A DNA stretch of 64,000 nucleotides from assembly GCF_000006565.2 (NCBI RefSeq), contig NC_031477.1, positions 257,669 to 321,668 on the forward strand, written 5' to 3'. Origin of the DNA: Toxoplasma gondii ME49. Lineage: Eukaryota; Apicomplexa; Conoidasida; Eucoccidiorida; Sarcocystidae. Shown piece after piece: positions 11,701 through 20,682 of this stretch. Below the pieces are notes generated by a model. It did no database searches. It saw nothing but the letters and a program-made list of their open reading frames with translations, and had not been told where the DNA came from. The stretch's first letter is position 1, and each line of letters opens with the position of its first letter. The position numbers and the translations under genes are program-made.

Positions 11701-14700
11701 CCCGCCGACTGCGGTGACACCTGAGACCCCGCAGTGCCGGCACCGGGCGACAGTCGGCTGCAGCGGCGCCCTCATGCCTGCGTGGAGTTGCGTCTGATGT
11801 CTGGGTGCGACAGTGTAGAACCACGGCGACGTCATTGCGATTCGATGAAGTGTGGACACGCGAGCCATCTCCCATGACGGCAGAACACGCAGAGACAACC
11901 CTCGGGCCTTCGCGCCCTTCGCCTGAGCGGCGAGACCCAGAGACGGAAAGAGAGACACTAGGGGGCGCGCGAGTGAGGCAGGCACACCGCACTGGAGAAC
12001 GGTCAGGCGCGTGACGAAGTTGCAGGGGGAAAAGAGAACGGGAGGGGAGAGTGTCTCCAAATTCACCGGCACCAGCAACGCGGGGTAGTGACCCTCCAAG
12101 GAGAAGAACGAGCTCACTTCGTCTTCGGGATCCGCAGTCGACGGACTCTTGGCGGCCTCGGCCTCAAGGGTGCAAGCCTTCGGTTCGTTTTTGTCTTGGA
12201 CGTACGACAGCGGAAAAACTGCATCCGTGCTGGAGAGAACGTCACCGTCTAGATCTTTCCCTTCTTTTTCCTTCCGCCCGGTTGCTTTTGTCTTTTCTTC
12301 GTCTCCAGCTTTATCCTCTGCATGCGCTGCTCCCTTCTTCAAAGTCGCCTTCACGCCCGACTCGCCTTCCACGCTAGAGTCGCCGGTCTCCGTGTTGACC
12401 TCTTCTTTCTCCGCCTTCATCTCTTGGGCGGTGCCCTGAGTCGCGGGACTGGTCTCTGCGGGGGCGTTGGAGGACTGTCTCCCCTCGAGACGGGCGCGCC
12501 TCTGGCAGGCGAGGAGATACCTCTGGAGCGGCTGCAGCCCCACAAGCAGGTAGAGACGCCCGTGAAGAGTGCTCCGGACGTCCCTGCGACTGAGAAACTG
12601 CGTGCTCCACCAGCCGCCTTCCTGACACGTTTTGCTGCTCTCAATCACACAGAGGCGACCCTCAAGGACAGCCAGAAGCCAGACCTTGGAGGTGAGGGTC
12701 GCGGGCCTCATGAGGGAGACCCGCACCGCATCGGCCAGCACAGAAAGGTCTTTGCAGGGAAGCAGACGGGATAAACACCCTGTTGTCGGGGCAGCGGAGG
12801 CCGACGCGTGGATCGAAGAGTTTGAAGCACCCGACACTGCGGCCTCCACCTTCTTCTCCGGCTGGCCCGTCCCCGACACAGCAGAAGCGGACTCAAGGCC
12901 CTCGCCAGGCCGGCCACCGTTTGCATCTGCGCCGAGGAACGAGGCAAGGAGATCTCCGTCTTCGTCGGGAGTCGCGTCAGCCTCCTCTGTCGCCTCTTCG
13001 TAGGTTGCAGGAAGAACGTATCGGTCGTCTGAGATTTCGTCGAAGATCGCTGCGACCCCCATCAGGAGGTCCCGACGAAACAGCTGGAGGCCCTGCGTAA
13101 AGGGGAAGGTTGGTGGGGAGCCCGGTGTGCCGGGCCCACCCCCAGCCCCCGCCCCCGGCTTCATTTTCTCTTCCGCTTTCCGAGCACTCGCGTTTCCCTT
13201 CTCAGTCACCGGCTGAGACACCGGCGAGTCTGTCTCCGACTTCTTTTCAGAACGTTTCTCCGCCTCTCCACTCGAGGCGCCTCCGTCTGCCTGCCTTCGT
13301 TTCTCCGAGAGCCCCGACTCGCCTTCTTCCCGCGCCTTCGTGGGTCCACCCGTTTCGCCCTCTGTCGAAAGTGTCTCCCTACCGGGGGCCCCAGCGGCGT
13401 CGCCCTGCAGCGTCCGAAGGTGCTCGAGCTGGTTCTGCAGGTGCTGGTTGGCGGCCTGGCTGTGGAGAATCTGGAGAAGAAGATGGAATCTGTGTACGGC
13501 TTTGAGAAACGAATTGAGGAGATGCGCAGCCCTGCCTAACTCGTAGAGGTAGACGAGCCATGTGGCGCTTGATACCTTCGCCGCGAGGTCGATGGCAGGT
13601 TCCCCGTCAGGGCCTCCTCCTGTGCCGGCGCCGCCTGCAGCCCCGGCAGACCCACCCGGGGTGCCCTGAACGGCGAAGCTGCTTCCACCAGGCCCGACGC
13701 TGTGAAGGTAAGCTGCGTTGGTTCTGGGGTAGTCGTAGACAGAAAGCAAGTCGTCCCAGACGCCTCCGTGGCAGAACGAGGAGATGATCCGCTGCGCCGC
13801 CTCCGACCGCGGCTTCGGGACCGAGGAGACCAGCAACGGGGACGAAGAGGCGCCGAGCGACAGCGGGCTGCATGCGCTGGCCGCGGCCTTCGCGTTCGTG
13901 GGTCCCGCGCCCAAGAGAATCGCCGAGGACGCCAACGCCTGGTGTTCGTGGGGAAACCCCGCGGGGGCTGGCGCCTGGTGCCGCAGCCCGCGCTCCTCGC
14001 CGGGGGCCGCCAGGAGCGGCCGCGGGAACGCCCCTGGAGTCCCAGCCGCGCCTGACGGCGAGCAACAGATGAAGATCGACTGCGAAAGACACGACCGGTT
14101 CCGAAGGTGAGCAAAGAACTGCAGCAGCGAGAGCAGCAACGGAAAAAATGACGGAAGAATTGGGGCCGGCAAACCTACCATCGGCGCCAGAAACCCCAGG
14201 GGACTGACCAGATGCGCCGAAGCCCCCCAACCTGTCGAGTCCGCTTTCTTCTCGCCGCGCAAAAAGTCTGTCTCCGGGGAGTCTTGCGCGGCCCTTGGCT
14301 GAGCCCCTGCGCACTTCATCTCTTCGCCTGTCTCCCGCATGTCCAGAGGCCCGGCCTCATCAGGCCCACTCCTCTCTCCACTCTGGTCGCTTCCTCGACT
14401 CTGACTGTTGCGTTGGCCGCCGTGGCAGAAGTAGACGGCGAGAATCATCCAGACGATGCTGGGGAGACCGCCCTCCTTCATGGTGGGGAGCTTCCGGTTT
14501 CTGACCCAGACCTTGAGGAGGCGCATGAGGGGTCGGAGCTGAGGGCGTTGCTGGAGAACGAAGCTGAAGAACTCGGAGTGCCAGATGCTGTTGCTAGTGT
14601 TGACGCTGATGTCGCAAACGACGGACGCGTCGGGTGTTCTTAGCGTGAGAATCGGTACGCGCGCTGAATCCACGAGTTGCAGATGCACCGTCCGCAAAGG

Positions 14701-17700
14701 CCAGTCGCTCCCCAGGGCCGACTCGCCTGCATGCGCGAGTTGCTGCTGCACAGCTTCGATCATCGAACGCAAGTGCTGGAGGATGCCCCGAGCGTCGGTC
14801 GCAGGCGCGGCCCGGTCCAGCAGAACGACGTCCAAGTCGCTCCCCGCGGCGTCCACGTCATACGCCGTGCTCCCCGCCAGGTACAGACTCACTTCACTTC
14901 CCAAGATGTTATGGACGAAATGCACCAGCGAATTGTACAGCAGACGCTTCTCGTCCCGCGCCGAAGCCGTCGGGGTCACATGGTGCAGCAGCTGCTGCAG
15001 CAGCTGCTCGGAGAGAAGCAGAATCCGACACACTTGGTGCGGAGGCGAAGCATACGAAGAAGACGGAACTGACCCACTCCCCAGGCCAACTGCCCCCGGA
15101 GCCGCGCCTGCACTTCCTTGCACCACAGCAACGCGCTCAGACGCCCCTGGGAGAAGAGCAGTGGAACGGGGACAAGTCGACGCAGGAAGCGACGCAGAAG
15201 GGGGAAAAGAAGTAGGAGAGGAGAGAGAAGGAAGAGAGGAAAGCGAAGCACGAGGCGGAGGAGGAGGAGAGGGAAGACAAGCAGAAGAGGGAAGACAAGC
15301 AGAAGAGGGAAGACAAGCCGAAGAGGGAAGACAAGCCGAAGAGGGAAGACAAGCAGAAGAGGGAAGAGAAGAAGAAGAGGGAAGAGAAGGGGGAGGAACA
15401 CACGAATCTTGAGAGGAGACAAAACGCCCCACAGTGCCTGAAGAGTCGGAGACACGGCGACTCGGAGGGGCGGGAGGCACCGGAGGACAGCCAGGCAACA
15501 CTGGAGAAGACACCCGAGGGGAAGGAGACAGTGACGACCCGTTCCGCTCACTTCCTGCACCCACTCCGGCTGCCAAGGAGCCTTTGGTTTGGCCAGGAGC
15601 CACAGCTCCACTAGGCTGTGTTTCAGTATCCGATTGCGCCAGCGAGGCGTGTCGCTCTCCCGCGGGCTTTCTGGACGTGCCCTCTTCTTCCCCTGTGTCT
15701 TCGTCCCCCCTGTCCACCCCGATCTCCACTCGCGAAGGCCCTCCGTCTCCACTGCGTCCCGGACCTAGCCCCGACGGCACGGGAGGACCCGAGGAAGCTG
15801 AAGGCGCCGAGGTAGCGCCTGCCTCAGCAGCAAGCCGGGTGGCGCGTCCAGGGGGGAACGCAGGAAGGTTGCGTCCTGCATCCGAGAGGGCTGTCCCCTG
15901 AGAGGTGAGGAGCTGGCGCTGTAGCTGCTGGAGTTGGTGCTGGTGCCGCAGTTGGTACGATAGCTCCTGCAGCGATTTGTGAACTGCAGGAATCGGTTCT
16001 CGCTGCAAAGACGCGTTGCTGGCTCGTCTGCCAGTCCCCGGAGAAGTCCCGCGGGAGACCTGCGGACCCGCCGCGGCTGCCTCCGCGTCGGGTGCCGGGG
16101 GGACGCTCACGGGAGGCGCGGGACTCACGACGAAGGGCGCTGGCGTCGGACTCGGCTGAGGCTGGATGGGTGCGCAGCCCGCGAATGGCGCCACAGGCAC
16201 CAGCGGCGCAGCAGGCCCGGGACCGCCTCCGGAGAACGCTGCAGGGACGGCGGGGGGGGACTGATCAACCGGAAAGAAGGGGAGAAAAGGCACAACGGGG
16301 TTCATCTCCACCGGGGAAAGACTCGCCCTGGGAGGCCGCGATGCAGCCAGGGTCGCCTGGTGCAGAGAAGGTTCAACAGGCACCAGGAGCTGCTGGGGAG
16401 CCACCGGGACGGTTTGGGGGGGCGAGGCAACGCCGGGGCGGAGATGCGGCGCCGTCGCCTGCAGAAAGAGCTGCTGTTGCTGAAGAAGAATCTGAGGGGG
16501 CAGGCCCACAAACGGCGGCGGCCTCGGACTCGGCCCCCGCTCCGGAGACAGTTTCTGTGGAAATGGAAATTGCTGAGGAGACACGCCGTGAACTGGAGGC
16601 GTGGGCGCCTGCGCCGCGACCTCGCTGGGGCCGATCCGCGCGCCCGCATCGCCCACGGGGGGCGGGTAGACCGGGGCCGTCCGGGGGGATGCGCCGGTCG
16701 GGCTCGGAGACAAACCCGCGACCGCGGCCCTGCCGGGTGTCTCTGAGATTGCTTTGGGCTCCCTGGGCCCGCGTGCGGTGCGCAAAGGCGACTGGGCTTT
16801 GCCTGGGGGTGAAGACGACCCTCCGAGCCGCGGCGGAAGCGCAGCGTCGCAGGCTGGAGACGTTCCAGGGGAGCTACTCCCTGGGATGGGGTACGCGGGG
16901 AAGACCGTGGGATGAAGAGGCGAGCGGCACTCCCCCAACGAGTGCCTCTGGCCCTCTTGGCAGCGACGCCGTCTCTCGCGTTCCCGCGTCGAACCCATCC
17001 TCCGCCGACCTCCACTCTCGTCGCCAGAGAACTGAGACGGAGAGGAAACGGACTCGTCACCGCTAGTTGCTTGAAAGCTGCAGCGCTTCGTCTGCGGGGA
17101 GGGACTCACTTCTAGCCGGCCATCGTCCGAGGTGCGCGCACCCGGGCAAAAGGACCGCCGGTGCGGCTCCGAGACAATCGACGCCAGAGACAGGCGCCGC
17201 GACCCCAAGTTGGGCTCCAAGCCCGACCCCTCCGGAGACAGCGCCCCAGCAGGGACCTGCGCCCTGGCCCTGGAGGGCCGCGGGGCCCGCGCCTCGGAGA
17301 CTGGCAATCGGAGACTCTCTGGAGCTGCACCGGGACAACTGTCGTTCGCCGTCGCCCGCATAACAGGACTCCTGCACTCAGAGTGTGGCATGTCGGGATC
17401 GTTCGACTCAAGCTGCACCTGTCTCTTCTCTTCTCGCGTGCAAGTCACGCCCGAAAGCTCCGACTCTGTCTGAGCGCCGAGAGGGCTTTCCTCGTCCTGT
17501 GGAGACCCCGTCACCAAATCCGCCTCTGCTTGCTCGAAGCCTCGAGAAGCGCAAGAAGTCCCGGCACTCCGGTCGCTCTCCAACGTCCTCCATTCGCCTT
17601 CCCTGCCCACTTGTTCCCTTGCAGGCCGTTCGGCTGCCTCGCGAATGGCTCCCGAGGCTTCTCCGCGCGTTCCAGCTTCTTCCTCTCTCCCCCAGCCTTC

Positions 17701-20682
17701 ACGGTCGTCGTCGACCTCGCCTCGCGCCGCGTCGCTGTCTTCTTCGCCTCGTCCCGCCTCACTTAAGTCCTCTCGAGAGGCATGCGATGAAGGCCCAGGC
17801 TCGACTGCGTCCGTAGCCAGTGCAGAGCCTCGACTCAGGCCTCGCTCTCCGTCCGCCTCCTCGCGTTCTCCGCCGCGAACCACGCCCTCGGAGGCCCTCA
17901 GAACTGCCTCTGCGAACGGCCTCAGATCCGGCTCGAGCAGGCGGCTGCCCCGCGCACTATGGAACTCAGCCAAGTCGTCGCCGCCAGCACCAGGCTCGCC
18001 CTCCCGCAAGCAACTGGAGGCCTCTGCCCCCGCGCCCGCGGGCTCGCCGCCGTCCACAGTGAGGGCCTCCCTCGGCGTGTGAAAGGACGAGGTCGGCGCT
18101 GACGCCAGCTGACCGTCGCACTGCGAAGCGGACGCCAGCAACACCTGACTGGCCTCCGGGGAGTAGAACGAGTCCTGGGCGCCGCCGCGACCTCCCGCCG
18201 TTGCAAACTCTCCAGGCTCGCGCCTCGACGCAGGCGCCGGGACCCCACGGCCGAGCGGCGGGGCCTGCGGGCTCGCGCGAGATTCGGATGGCCCTCCGGA
18301 GTCCGCGAAGGAGTCTCGAGCTTCCACAGGAGTCCAGGAACAGCTGAACGAAGTTGCAGGCTCGTCGCCGCCACCTGAAGCCCACTGGGACGCGGCGCGA
18401 GGAGAAGAAAACGAGACAGGACAATTTTCTGCAGACAGAAACCTGCCTTCCTGCTTCAAATTCTCCTCCTGGACCGCAAAACTGAACCGGGACTCCTCGC
18501 TCGCCCTCTCGCCCCCCAAGGAAGGCACGAGGCTTGCGGGTTCCTCTTCTTTCTTCGACTCGCTGGAAGTTGGACTGCTTTCAAGGAGACGCTTTTCTCC
18601 AGAACGACGGCGAGACGCATGCTCACTCTTTTCACATGCGTCTCCACAGGCTCGCTTCGGCTCTGCCTCTGTCCCGGTATCTCCTTCCCAGCTTCCTTGA
18701 CTAACTGAATGTGCGCTTTCATGCGACGACGCAGCGTCCCCGTGGGGCTCCGCCTCCGCTTCTGTTATGTCTCCTCGCTCTTCCTCGCTTCCCCGTCCCC
18801 TGCCTGGTTGCTGTCGCAGCCGGGCACAAGGAAAGGAGACAGCAAACGGCAGCTCGAAGGGCGCTTGTTCTCTCTGCTCCCCTTCTCTGTTGTCCACAGG
18901 CGAATCACACGCCACAGGTCTCGCACAAGTCACCTCGCTGTCTCCTGACGCCCTTCCAGTCTCTCTCGAGACCCGCTTCACGGAACCTGGGCTCCCGGGG
19001 GAAGAGCCGGAAGGAGTTGAAATTCGAGCAGAGACTGCATGCGACTGAGCTGCATCACCACCCCTATGTCTACCGTCCCCTCCCTCCTCGGCTACATGGT
19101 GCGTGTGCACAGAGGCAACTCCAAGATCTGGACGACATTGGGGACTTGATACATGCGACAGAACGGGGGTTCTAGTCCCCATACCGCGGAGCTCCTCATT
19201 TTCCGTTCCAAACTTTCTGCCCAGACTCTGAGTCCAAGAAGCGACACCATCTCTCTCCCTATCCGTTCCACTTGGAAGCGAAGAGGTTGTTTCTTCGCTT
19301 CCCTTTTCGCCTCGATCCTCGGGTGGCCTCGACAGTCTAGGGGAAGCATCCACGTTCGCGGGAGAAGCCGCTGGAGAAACTGAAGGAAGAGACTCTCCAC
19401 TCTGTCGACTGGCTCCCTCCCGTCTGTCCCTTCGCTGCTCTCTCGGAAAGGAGTCCTCTCCCGCTCGCGTTGCTTGCAACTCGTCTCCCAGCTCGGAAGT
19501 GGACGCATCGTCTCCGCGCCGAGGCCTTCCTCCGCTCGCCGAAGGCTCAGCAAGCGTGGAACGAGGCGGCGAGGCGGGGGCCGAAAACGACGAGAGACTC
19601 GAAGAAGAAAGGAGAGGCGGCAAGGGAGAGAGAGGATCGGAAGGCGCCTGCGGCGAGGAAGAAAAGGAAGAGCCAGACAGAGCTGAAGACGAGGGAAACA
19701 AAGCGGCAGGCAGAGAAGCACTGCAAATGGACGCCGGACAAGTCGAAGAAGGCGAAGTGTGTTCGAGCCCGGGGGAGACAGACAGTGTGGACAGCAGATT
19801 TGAGTCTCCACGCACCTGCCTCGAAGAGGAAAGAGAAGAAGATCCGACAGGAAAACTCTGCTTTTCCTGTTGAGCTCTCCTCCCCGGAGACGCGTGCTGG
19901 TCTTTGGTCGGACTCAGCTCTCTGCTGCCTCGAGGAGAGCGTTCAGAAACGGAAGAAACGGCGACAGGCGTCAGCGAAGAAAAGGGAGACGAGCTTCTTA
20001 CGTCCTGCTCTGCGGGAGAGGCCTCCATTGTGCCTCGTGTGGCTGGCCACTGCCGCTCGGCCGGACAAACAACAGACAAGCGAGACGAAGAAGAAGACGA
20101 AGGAGCAAAAGAAGACGGCCAAAGAGACGGAGACAAAGAAGACGGAGACAAAGACGAAAGGTCAGAAGATCGGCGTGAACAGGATGCACTCGCCTGAGAG
20201 CCTGCGGGAGATTGCTCGCGAGGTGACCTCCGTTTTTCAACAGTTCCATGGGGAGACGCCACAGACGAAGAGGCATCTTTCGTCTGGAGGCTGGGCGTCA
20301 GGGAGACTCCTTCGGTGACTGATGCACCCGAGGGCGTCCCTGACGGCCAGAGAGGCTGCAGAGCTCCTGCGTCTGGCTCTCCCCATTGCTCTGCTCCACT
20401 CGCGCGTCTGTCTCCGGTGTCTCCGCACACGTCCCCCGCCTCGCTGCCTCGCGACAGACGGCCCGGCGAGACGGCGGGAGAAGACGAGGGGGCGGACTCA
20501 GGATCTTCTGCCTTCTCTGCGTCCGCGCCTCTCCGCGCGCTCGGCTCTGTGCCATGAGAGAGAGAACTGGGCGAGAAGCATAACCGCACCGGATCGCTGG
20601 AAGTCGACAGAGCAGGGGAGGCAGAGTGGGGGGAGGCGCAACTTGCAGCGTCAGCTGCTCCAGAGGAGGAGCCCTCGAACAT
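5779..20682 (-). CDS. giant nucleotidyltransferase: non-canonical poly(A)/poly(U) polymerase (TRF4/Cid1 superfamily), 4967 aa, single exon
   Basis: A single uninterrupted frame of 4967 codons. Around residues 1900-2200 it carries the core of a DNA polymerase beta-like RNA nucleotidyltransferase. The catalytic pattern is visible: LAGSTAYDVDAAGSDLDVV has the Gly-Ser of the signature (G1937, S1938) and two metal-binding Asp (D1949, D1951), and VVCDISVNTSN supplies the third (D2024). RLLKVWVRNRKLP and LPSIVWMILAVYF match the central domain of Cid1/TRF4 enzymes. FFPLLLSLLQFFAHLRN (about 2175-2195) resembles the PAP-associated domain. These features fit an enzyme that adds A or U to RNA 3' ends. 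A second less simple block (about 2660-3014; VWLLAVLEGRLCVIES, CRHCGVSGVTAVGG) has no assignment. The rest is Ser/Pro/Gly/Arg-rich and probably disordered, with Gln-rich patches near 1560-1590 and 3300-3345. The family is usually 400-1500 aa, so the flanks are extraordinary. The ATG at 20682 is the first in frame; a later start is possible. Substrate base and RNA targets cannot be told. Confidence 0.85.
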   Translation of the reverse strand: MFEGSSSGAADAASCASPHSASPALSTSSDPVRLCFSPSSLSHGTEPSARRGADAEKAEDPESAPSSSPAVSPGRLSRGSEAGDVCGDTGDRRASGAEQWGEPDAGALQPLWPSGTPSGASVTEGVSLTPSLQTKDASSSVASPHGTVEKRRSPREQSPAGSQASASCSRRSSDLSSLSPSSLSPSLWPSSFAPSSSSSSRLSVVCPAERQWPATRGTMEASPAEQDVRSSSPFSSLTPVAVSSVSERSPRGSRELSPTKDQHASPGRRAQQEKQSFPVGSSSLSSSRQVRGDSNLLSTLSVSPGLEHTSPSSTCPASICSASLPAALFPSSSALSGSSFSSSPQAPSDPLSPLPPLLSSSSLSSFSAPASPPRSTLAEPSASGGRPRRGDDASTSELGDELQATRAGEDSFPREQRRDRREGASRQSGESLPSVSPAASPANVDASPRLSRPPEDRGEKGSEETTSSLPSGTDRERDGVASWTQSLGRKFGTENEELRGMGTRTPVLSHVSSPQCRPDLGVASVHTHHVAEEGGDGRHRGGDAAQSHAVSARISTPSGSSPGSPGSVKRVSRETGRASGDSEVTCARPVACDSPVDNREGEQREQAPFELPFAVSFPCARLRQQPGRGRGSEEERGDITEAEAEPHGDAASSHESAHSVSQGSWEGDTGTEAEPKRACGDACEKSEHASRRRSGEKRLLESSPTSSESKKEEEPASLVPSLGGERASEESRFSFAVQEENLKQEGRFLSAENCPVSFSSPRAASQWASGGGDEPATSFSCSWTPVEARDSFADSGGPSESRASPQAPPLGRGVPAPASRREPGEFATAGGRGGAQDSFYSPEASQVLLASASQCDGQLASAPTSSFHTPREALTVDGGEPAGAGAEASSCLREGEPGAGGDDLAEFHSARGSRLLEPDLRPFAEAVLRASEGVVRGGEREEADGERGLSRGSALATDAVEPGPSSHASREDLSEAGRGEEDSDAARGEVDDDREGWGREEEAGTRGEASGAIREAAERPAREQVGREGEWRTLESDRSAGTSCASRGFEQAEADLVTGSPQDEESPLGAQTESELSGVTCTREEKRQVQLESNDPDMPHSECRSPVMRATANDSCPGAAPESLRLPVSEARAPRPSRARAQVPAGALSPEGSGLEPNLGSRRLSLASIVSEPHRRSFCPGARTSDDGRLEVSPSPQTKRCSFQATSGDESVSSPSQFSGDESGGRRRMGSTRERERRRRCQEGQRHSLGECRSPLHPTVFPAYPIPGSSSPGTSPACDAALPPRLGGSSSPPGKAQSPLRTARGPREPKAISETPGRAAVAGLSPSPTGASPRTAPVYPPPVGDAGARIGPSEVAAQAPTPPVHGVSPQQFPFPQKLSPERGPSPRPPPFVGLPPQILLQQQQLFLQATAPHLRPGVASPPQTVPVAPQQLLVPVEPSLHQATLAASRPPRASLSPVEMNPVVPFLPFFPVDQSPPAVPAAFSGGGPGPAAPLVPVAPFAGCAPIQPQPSPTPAPFVVSPAPPVSVPPAPDAEAAAAGPQVSRGTSPGTGRRASNASLQREPIPAVHKSLQELSYQLRHQHQLQQLQRQLLTSQGTALSDAGRNLPAFPPGRATRLAAEAGATSAPSASSGPPVPSGLGPGRSGDGGPSRVEIGVDRGDEDTGEEEGTSRKPAGERHASLAQSDTETQPSGAVAPGQTKGSLAAGVGAGSERNGSSLSPSPRVSSPVLPGCPPVPPAPPSRRVSDSSGTVGRFVSSQDSCVPPPSLPSSSSLPSSACLPSSACLPSSACLPSSACLPSSACLPSPPPPPRASLSSLPSLSSPTSFPPSASLPASTCPRSTALLPGASERVAVVQGSAGAAPGAVGLGSGSVPSSSYASPPHQVCRILLLSEQLLQQLLHHVTPTASARDEKRLLYNSLVHFVHNILGSEVSLYLAGSTAYDVDAAGSDLDVVLLDRAAPATDARGILQHLRSMIEAVQQQLAHAGESALGSDWPLRTVHLQLVDSARVPILTLRTPDASVVCDISVNTSNSIWHSEFFSFVLQQRPQLRPLMRLLKVWVRNRKLPTMKEGGLPSIVWMILAVYFCHGGQRNSQSRGSDQSGERSGPDEAGPLDMRETGEEMKCAGAQPRAAQDSPETDFLRGEKKADSTGWGASAHLVSPLGFLAPMVGLPAPILPSFFPLLLSLLQFFAHLRNRSCLSQSIFICCSPSGAAGTPGAFPRPLLAAPGEERGLRHQAPAPAGFPHEHQALASSAILLGAGPTNAKAAASACSPLSLGASSSPLLVSSVPKPRSEAAQRIISSFCHGGVWDDLLSVYDYPRTNAAYLHSVGPGGSSFAVQGTPGGSAGAAGGAGTGGGPDGEPAIDLAAKVSSATWLVYLYELGRAAHLLNSFLKAVHRFHLLLQILHSQAANQHLQNQLEHLRTLQGDAAGAPGRETLSTEGETGGPTKAREEGESGLSEKRRQADGGASSGEAEKRSEKKSETDSPVSQPVTEKGNASARKAEEKMKPGAGAGGGPGTPGSPPTFPFTQGLQLFRRDLLMGVAAIFDEISDDRYVLPATYEEATEEADATPDEDGDLLASFLGADANGGRPGEGLESASAVSGTGQPEKKVEAAVSGASNSSIHASASAAPTTGCLSRLLPCKDLSVLADAVRVSLMRPATLTSKVWLLAVLEGRLCVIESSKTCQEGGWWSTQFLSRRDVRSTLHGRLYLLVGLQPLQRYLLACQRRARLEGRQSSNAPAETSPATQGTAQEMKAEKEEVNTETGDSSVEGESGVKATLKKGAAHAEDKAGDEEKTKATGRKEKEGKDLDGDVLSSTDAVFPLSYVQDKNEPKACTLEAEAAKSPSTADPEDEVSSFFSLEGHYPALLVPVNLETLSPPVLFSPCNFVTRLTVLQCGVPASLARPLVSLFPSLGLAAQAKGAKARGLSLRVLPSWEMARVSTLHRIAMTSPWFYTVAPRHQTQLHAGMRAPLQPTVARCRHCGVSGVTAVGGLLDQAEKELREAIHNFAEARLTGGPSDASARASEISQPGPSGSTDADQGNENEREKEIHREETRTLAAVAALTIAAERLETSSRAGGTGETTAGAGPVPPSGGPTWEERREGDRGKEGNCEKGLVRLGPRSAQAPGPPPGNAGDASGRPGAATPVPPGASGSPAWARPAPPVQVSVPPSPPYDSTSSAPPVPGFGAGLGASSPGSSLTLAGKKGPVQNSATAAPVPCPPSGLHPVSPSAPQLPLLVSPAQLGSEAAHAGQPAPHAGPGRGPPVSPVAAPAGIVPAPHLLSQPSLCQTPGVSTHPPHPPVVLLMPVTPQQLLIQHQQQLLHQQMLQQHYIQQQLAHVAAVAALNGAGPPGGAEALPPRVEHAPVVRPPQPGMPTGLMGPGPGSGSGAGPSAGVGEPGGVGSQPLEDANLAGVPRQPHPEKSLEKTPHAGCYYGTPQPGLGRSESGGGRGPRGAGPSTGSAGASRRASQQHAPPNDESSGVGLPASGPLNPVWGPGAGSGSTGRGPMGLHAGAEGHRPGFRTRSTASSGSPHGGRRANGDGALSRWGTVDERGPAGCPQEPHASRQVDLRVVHVQEAREGNSGRRSRDAGCPPVSPVSEVEGDTPGGSTNWGERSGDNGRRAPLEASNHRRSTGDLAWGSINVSGLGASSGFEGGHRGDRERRGKGSGGSGRERFPSVSSSSATPALPVTDNGMPSASNQDPPAASGETRVDRLDDFLGRAGPEGGDKSGTRSEAPPSCGRHSSSVSPSVSAGPGGLERANKSRVVGEDETASGKPAADITGSASSLAGASSTESQGDFQATLSHAQTSSSSSHLLTPAGSSGGAVSLHHCVGRVSPFASPLCLSGAAPPLRAHQAGPHAFLSPKTDARETAIGSRSEEGRDGRQATLQASVAPSQTPCVSNVGEEERREDWGKNGRHETGQEASTSAQAPGLAEAPRAGRSSSRQLSASPERMFSNGGEAPSFLTEAPNAASRKASDESFHRAVPRPPEAARRTQRSARRDSGDSGALKREEEENGRLSPVYGRPHRDNGDGPGGYGDSGRERRIEKGMARPLEGGVRLASPASSPSQSSPSHSSPPPVDASAGSLSPASPSEALQRTDGPRPRTCGGEVVSRAPEEGEKKRLRERLNDELAVRREASPDRGDPPCVPEDRERRTRALSPAPEGAALSLRFVGERDETRSPQGPSSPSSKDTPTASTPSLSESGAQGGPAAADSTSSTSSRRLARERIPLKHRAEKLLYVPGALRRQKLLGQQGVEVPSCGPSTGSASSIGQSLSDSPGETGRDTGLAVPPLSPASSLQSCSSGGPPSSGDRERGSLASSCAGCHPHASPYSGGRDSRRALGSTATPASYGSPRASSYLEGAATSPGMSSVPSPRYPASRHESHVPSAVTGLFGYYAARSGSACSRGSSRDSSEGRGGGSVASGSGPASYGAGRSASYLKGAGRDPSANRERFAYRGDRHGDSDEGRKMHTGEKVGGRGPLASQGIFAYSGASAFTSSVSGQQRFAPYGRANGTSGAASGGYSRHREAAEEDQRSNYRTSEVSQGGPRSSTSWGSGRGDMGAGASYSGYTPSHESFMSPKEALRTRHRVVEEVHWRLAHNARKLLQDSAHGSSNLQGQPFSGSPAASLGSEPHPAPSTACSGHSVHSGGGYLASQKACSSPSYSFAEGHRKAPWLTFSAPAAVGPGASLESLQSPTPGSLRGGDEDTPRSRGDASTAYASPRDRVCMRGSSPLLDRSENDSDLLPAGRRGSGHEAHLFAASQFFRRGETSRNSGYPGPLSRTTSGGALGPSTHRRPTFSLSHGASPPFHASVSTPASQGSGAPGARHQGRATCGVGGGSFASYGSQESQASGSSLASGSSRMSKNGQARLLHAALNCAVGRSDNSVSSLFASSTHGREGGPFSSRNSEAGRPGGRSFPGATGGDRRLDTLGAATGLESPSFGAGRESSATSGSDEDMSGERRGR
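15271..15366. repeat. in-frame 18-bp minisatellite (LPSSAC hexapeptide)
   Basis: Five head-to-tail copies of an 18-bp unit beginning GGGAAGACAAGC on the plus strand. On the coding minus strand they encode LPSSAC repeats just upstream of the nucleotidyltransferase core. The 18-bp length keeps the frame, so copy-number change alters only a linker. Copies differ mainly by one A/C change. Confidence 0.85.
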
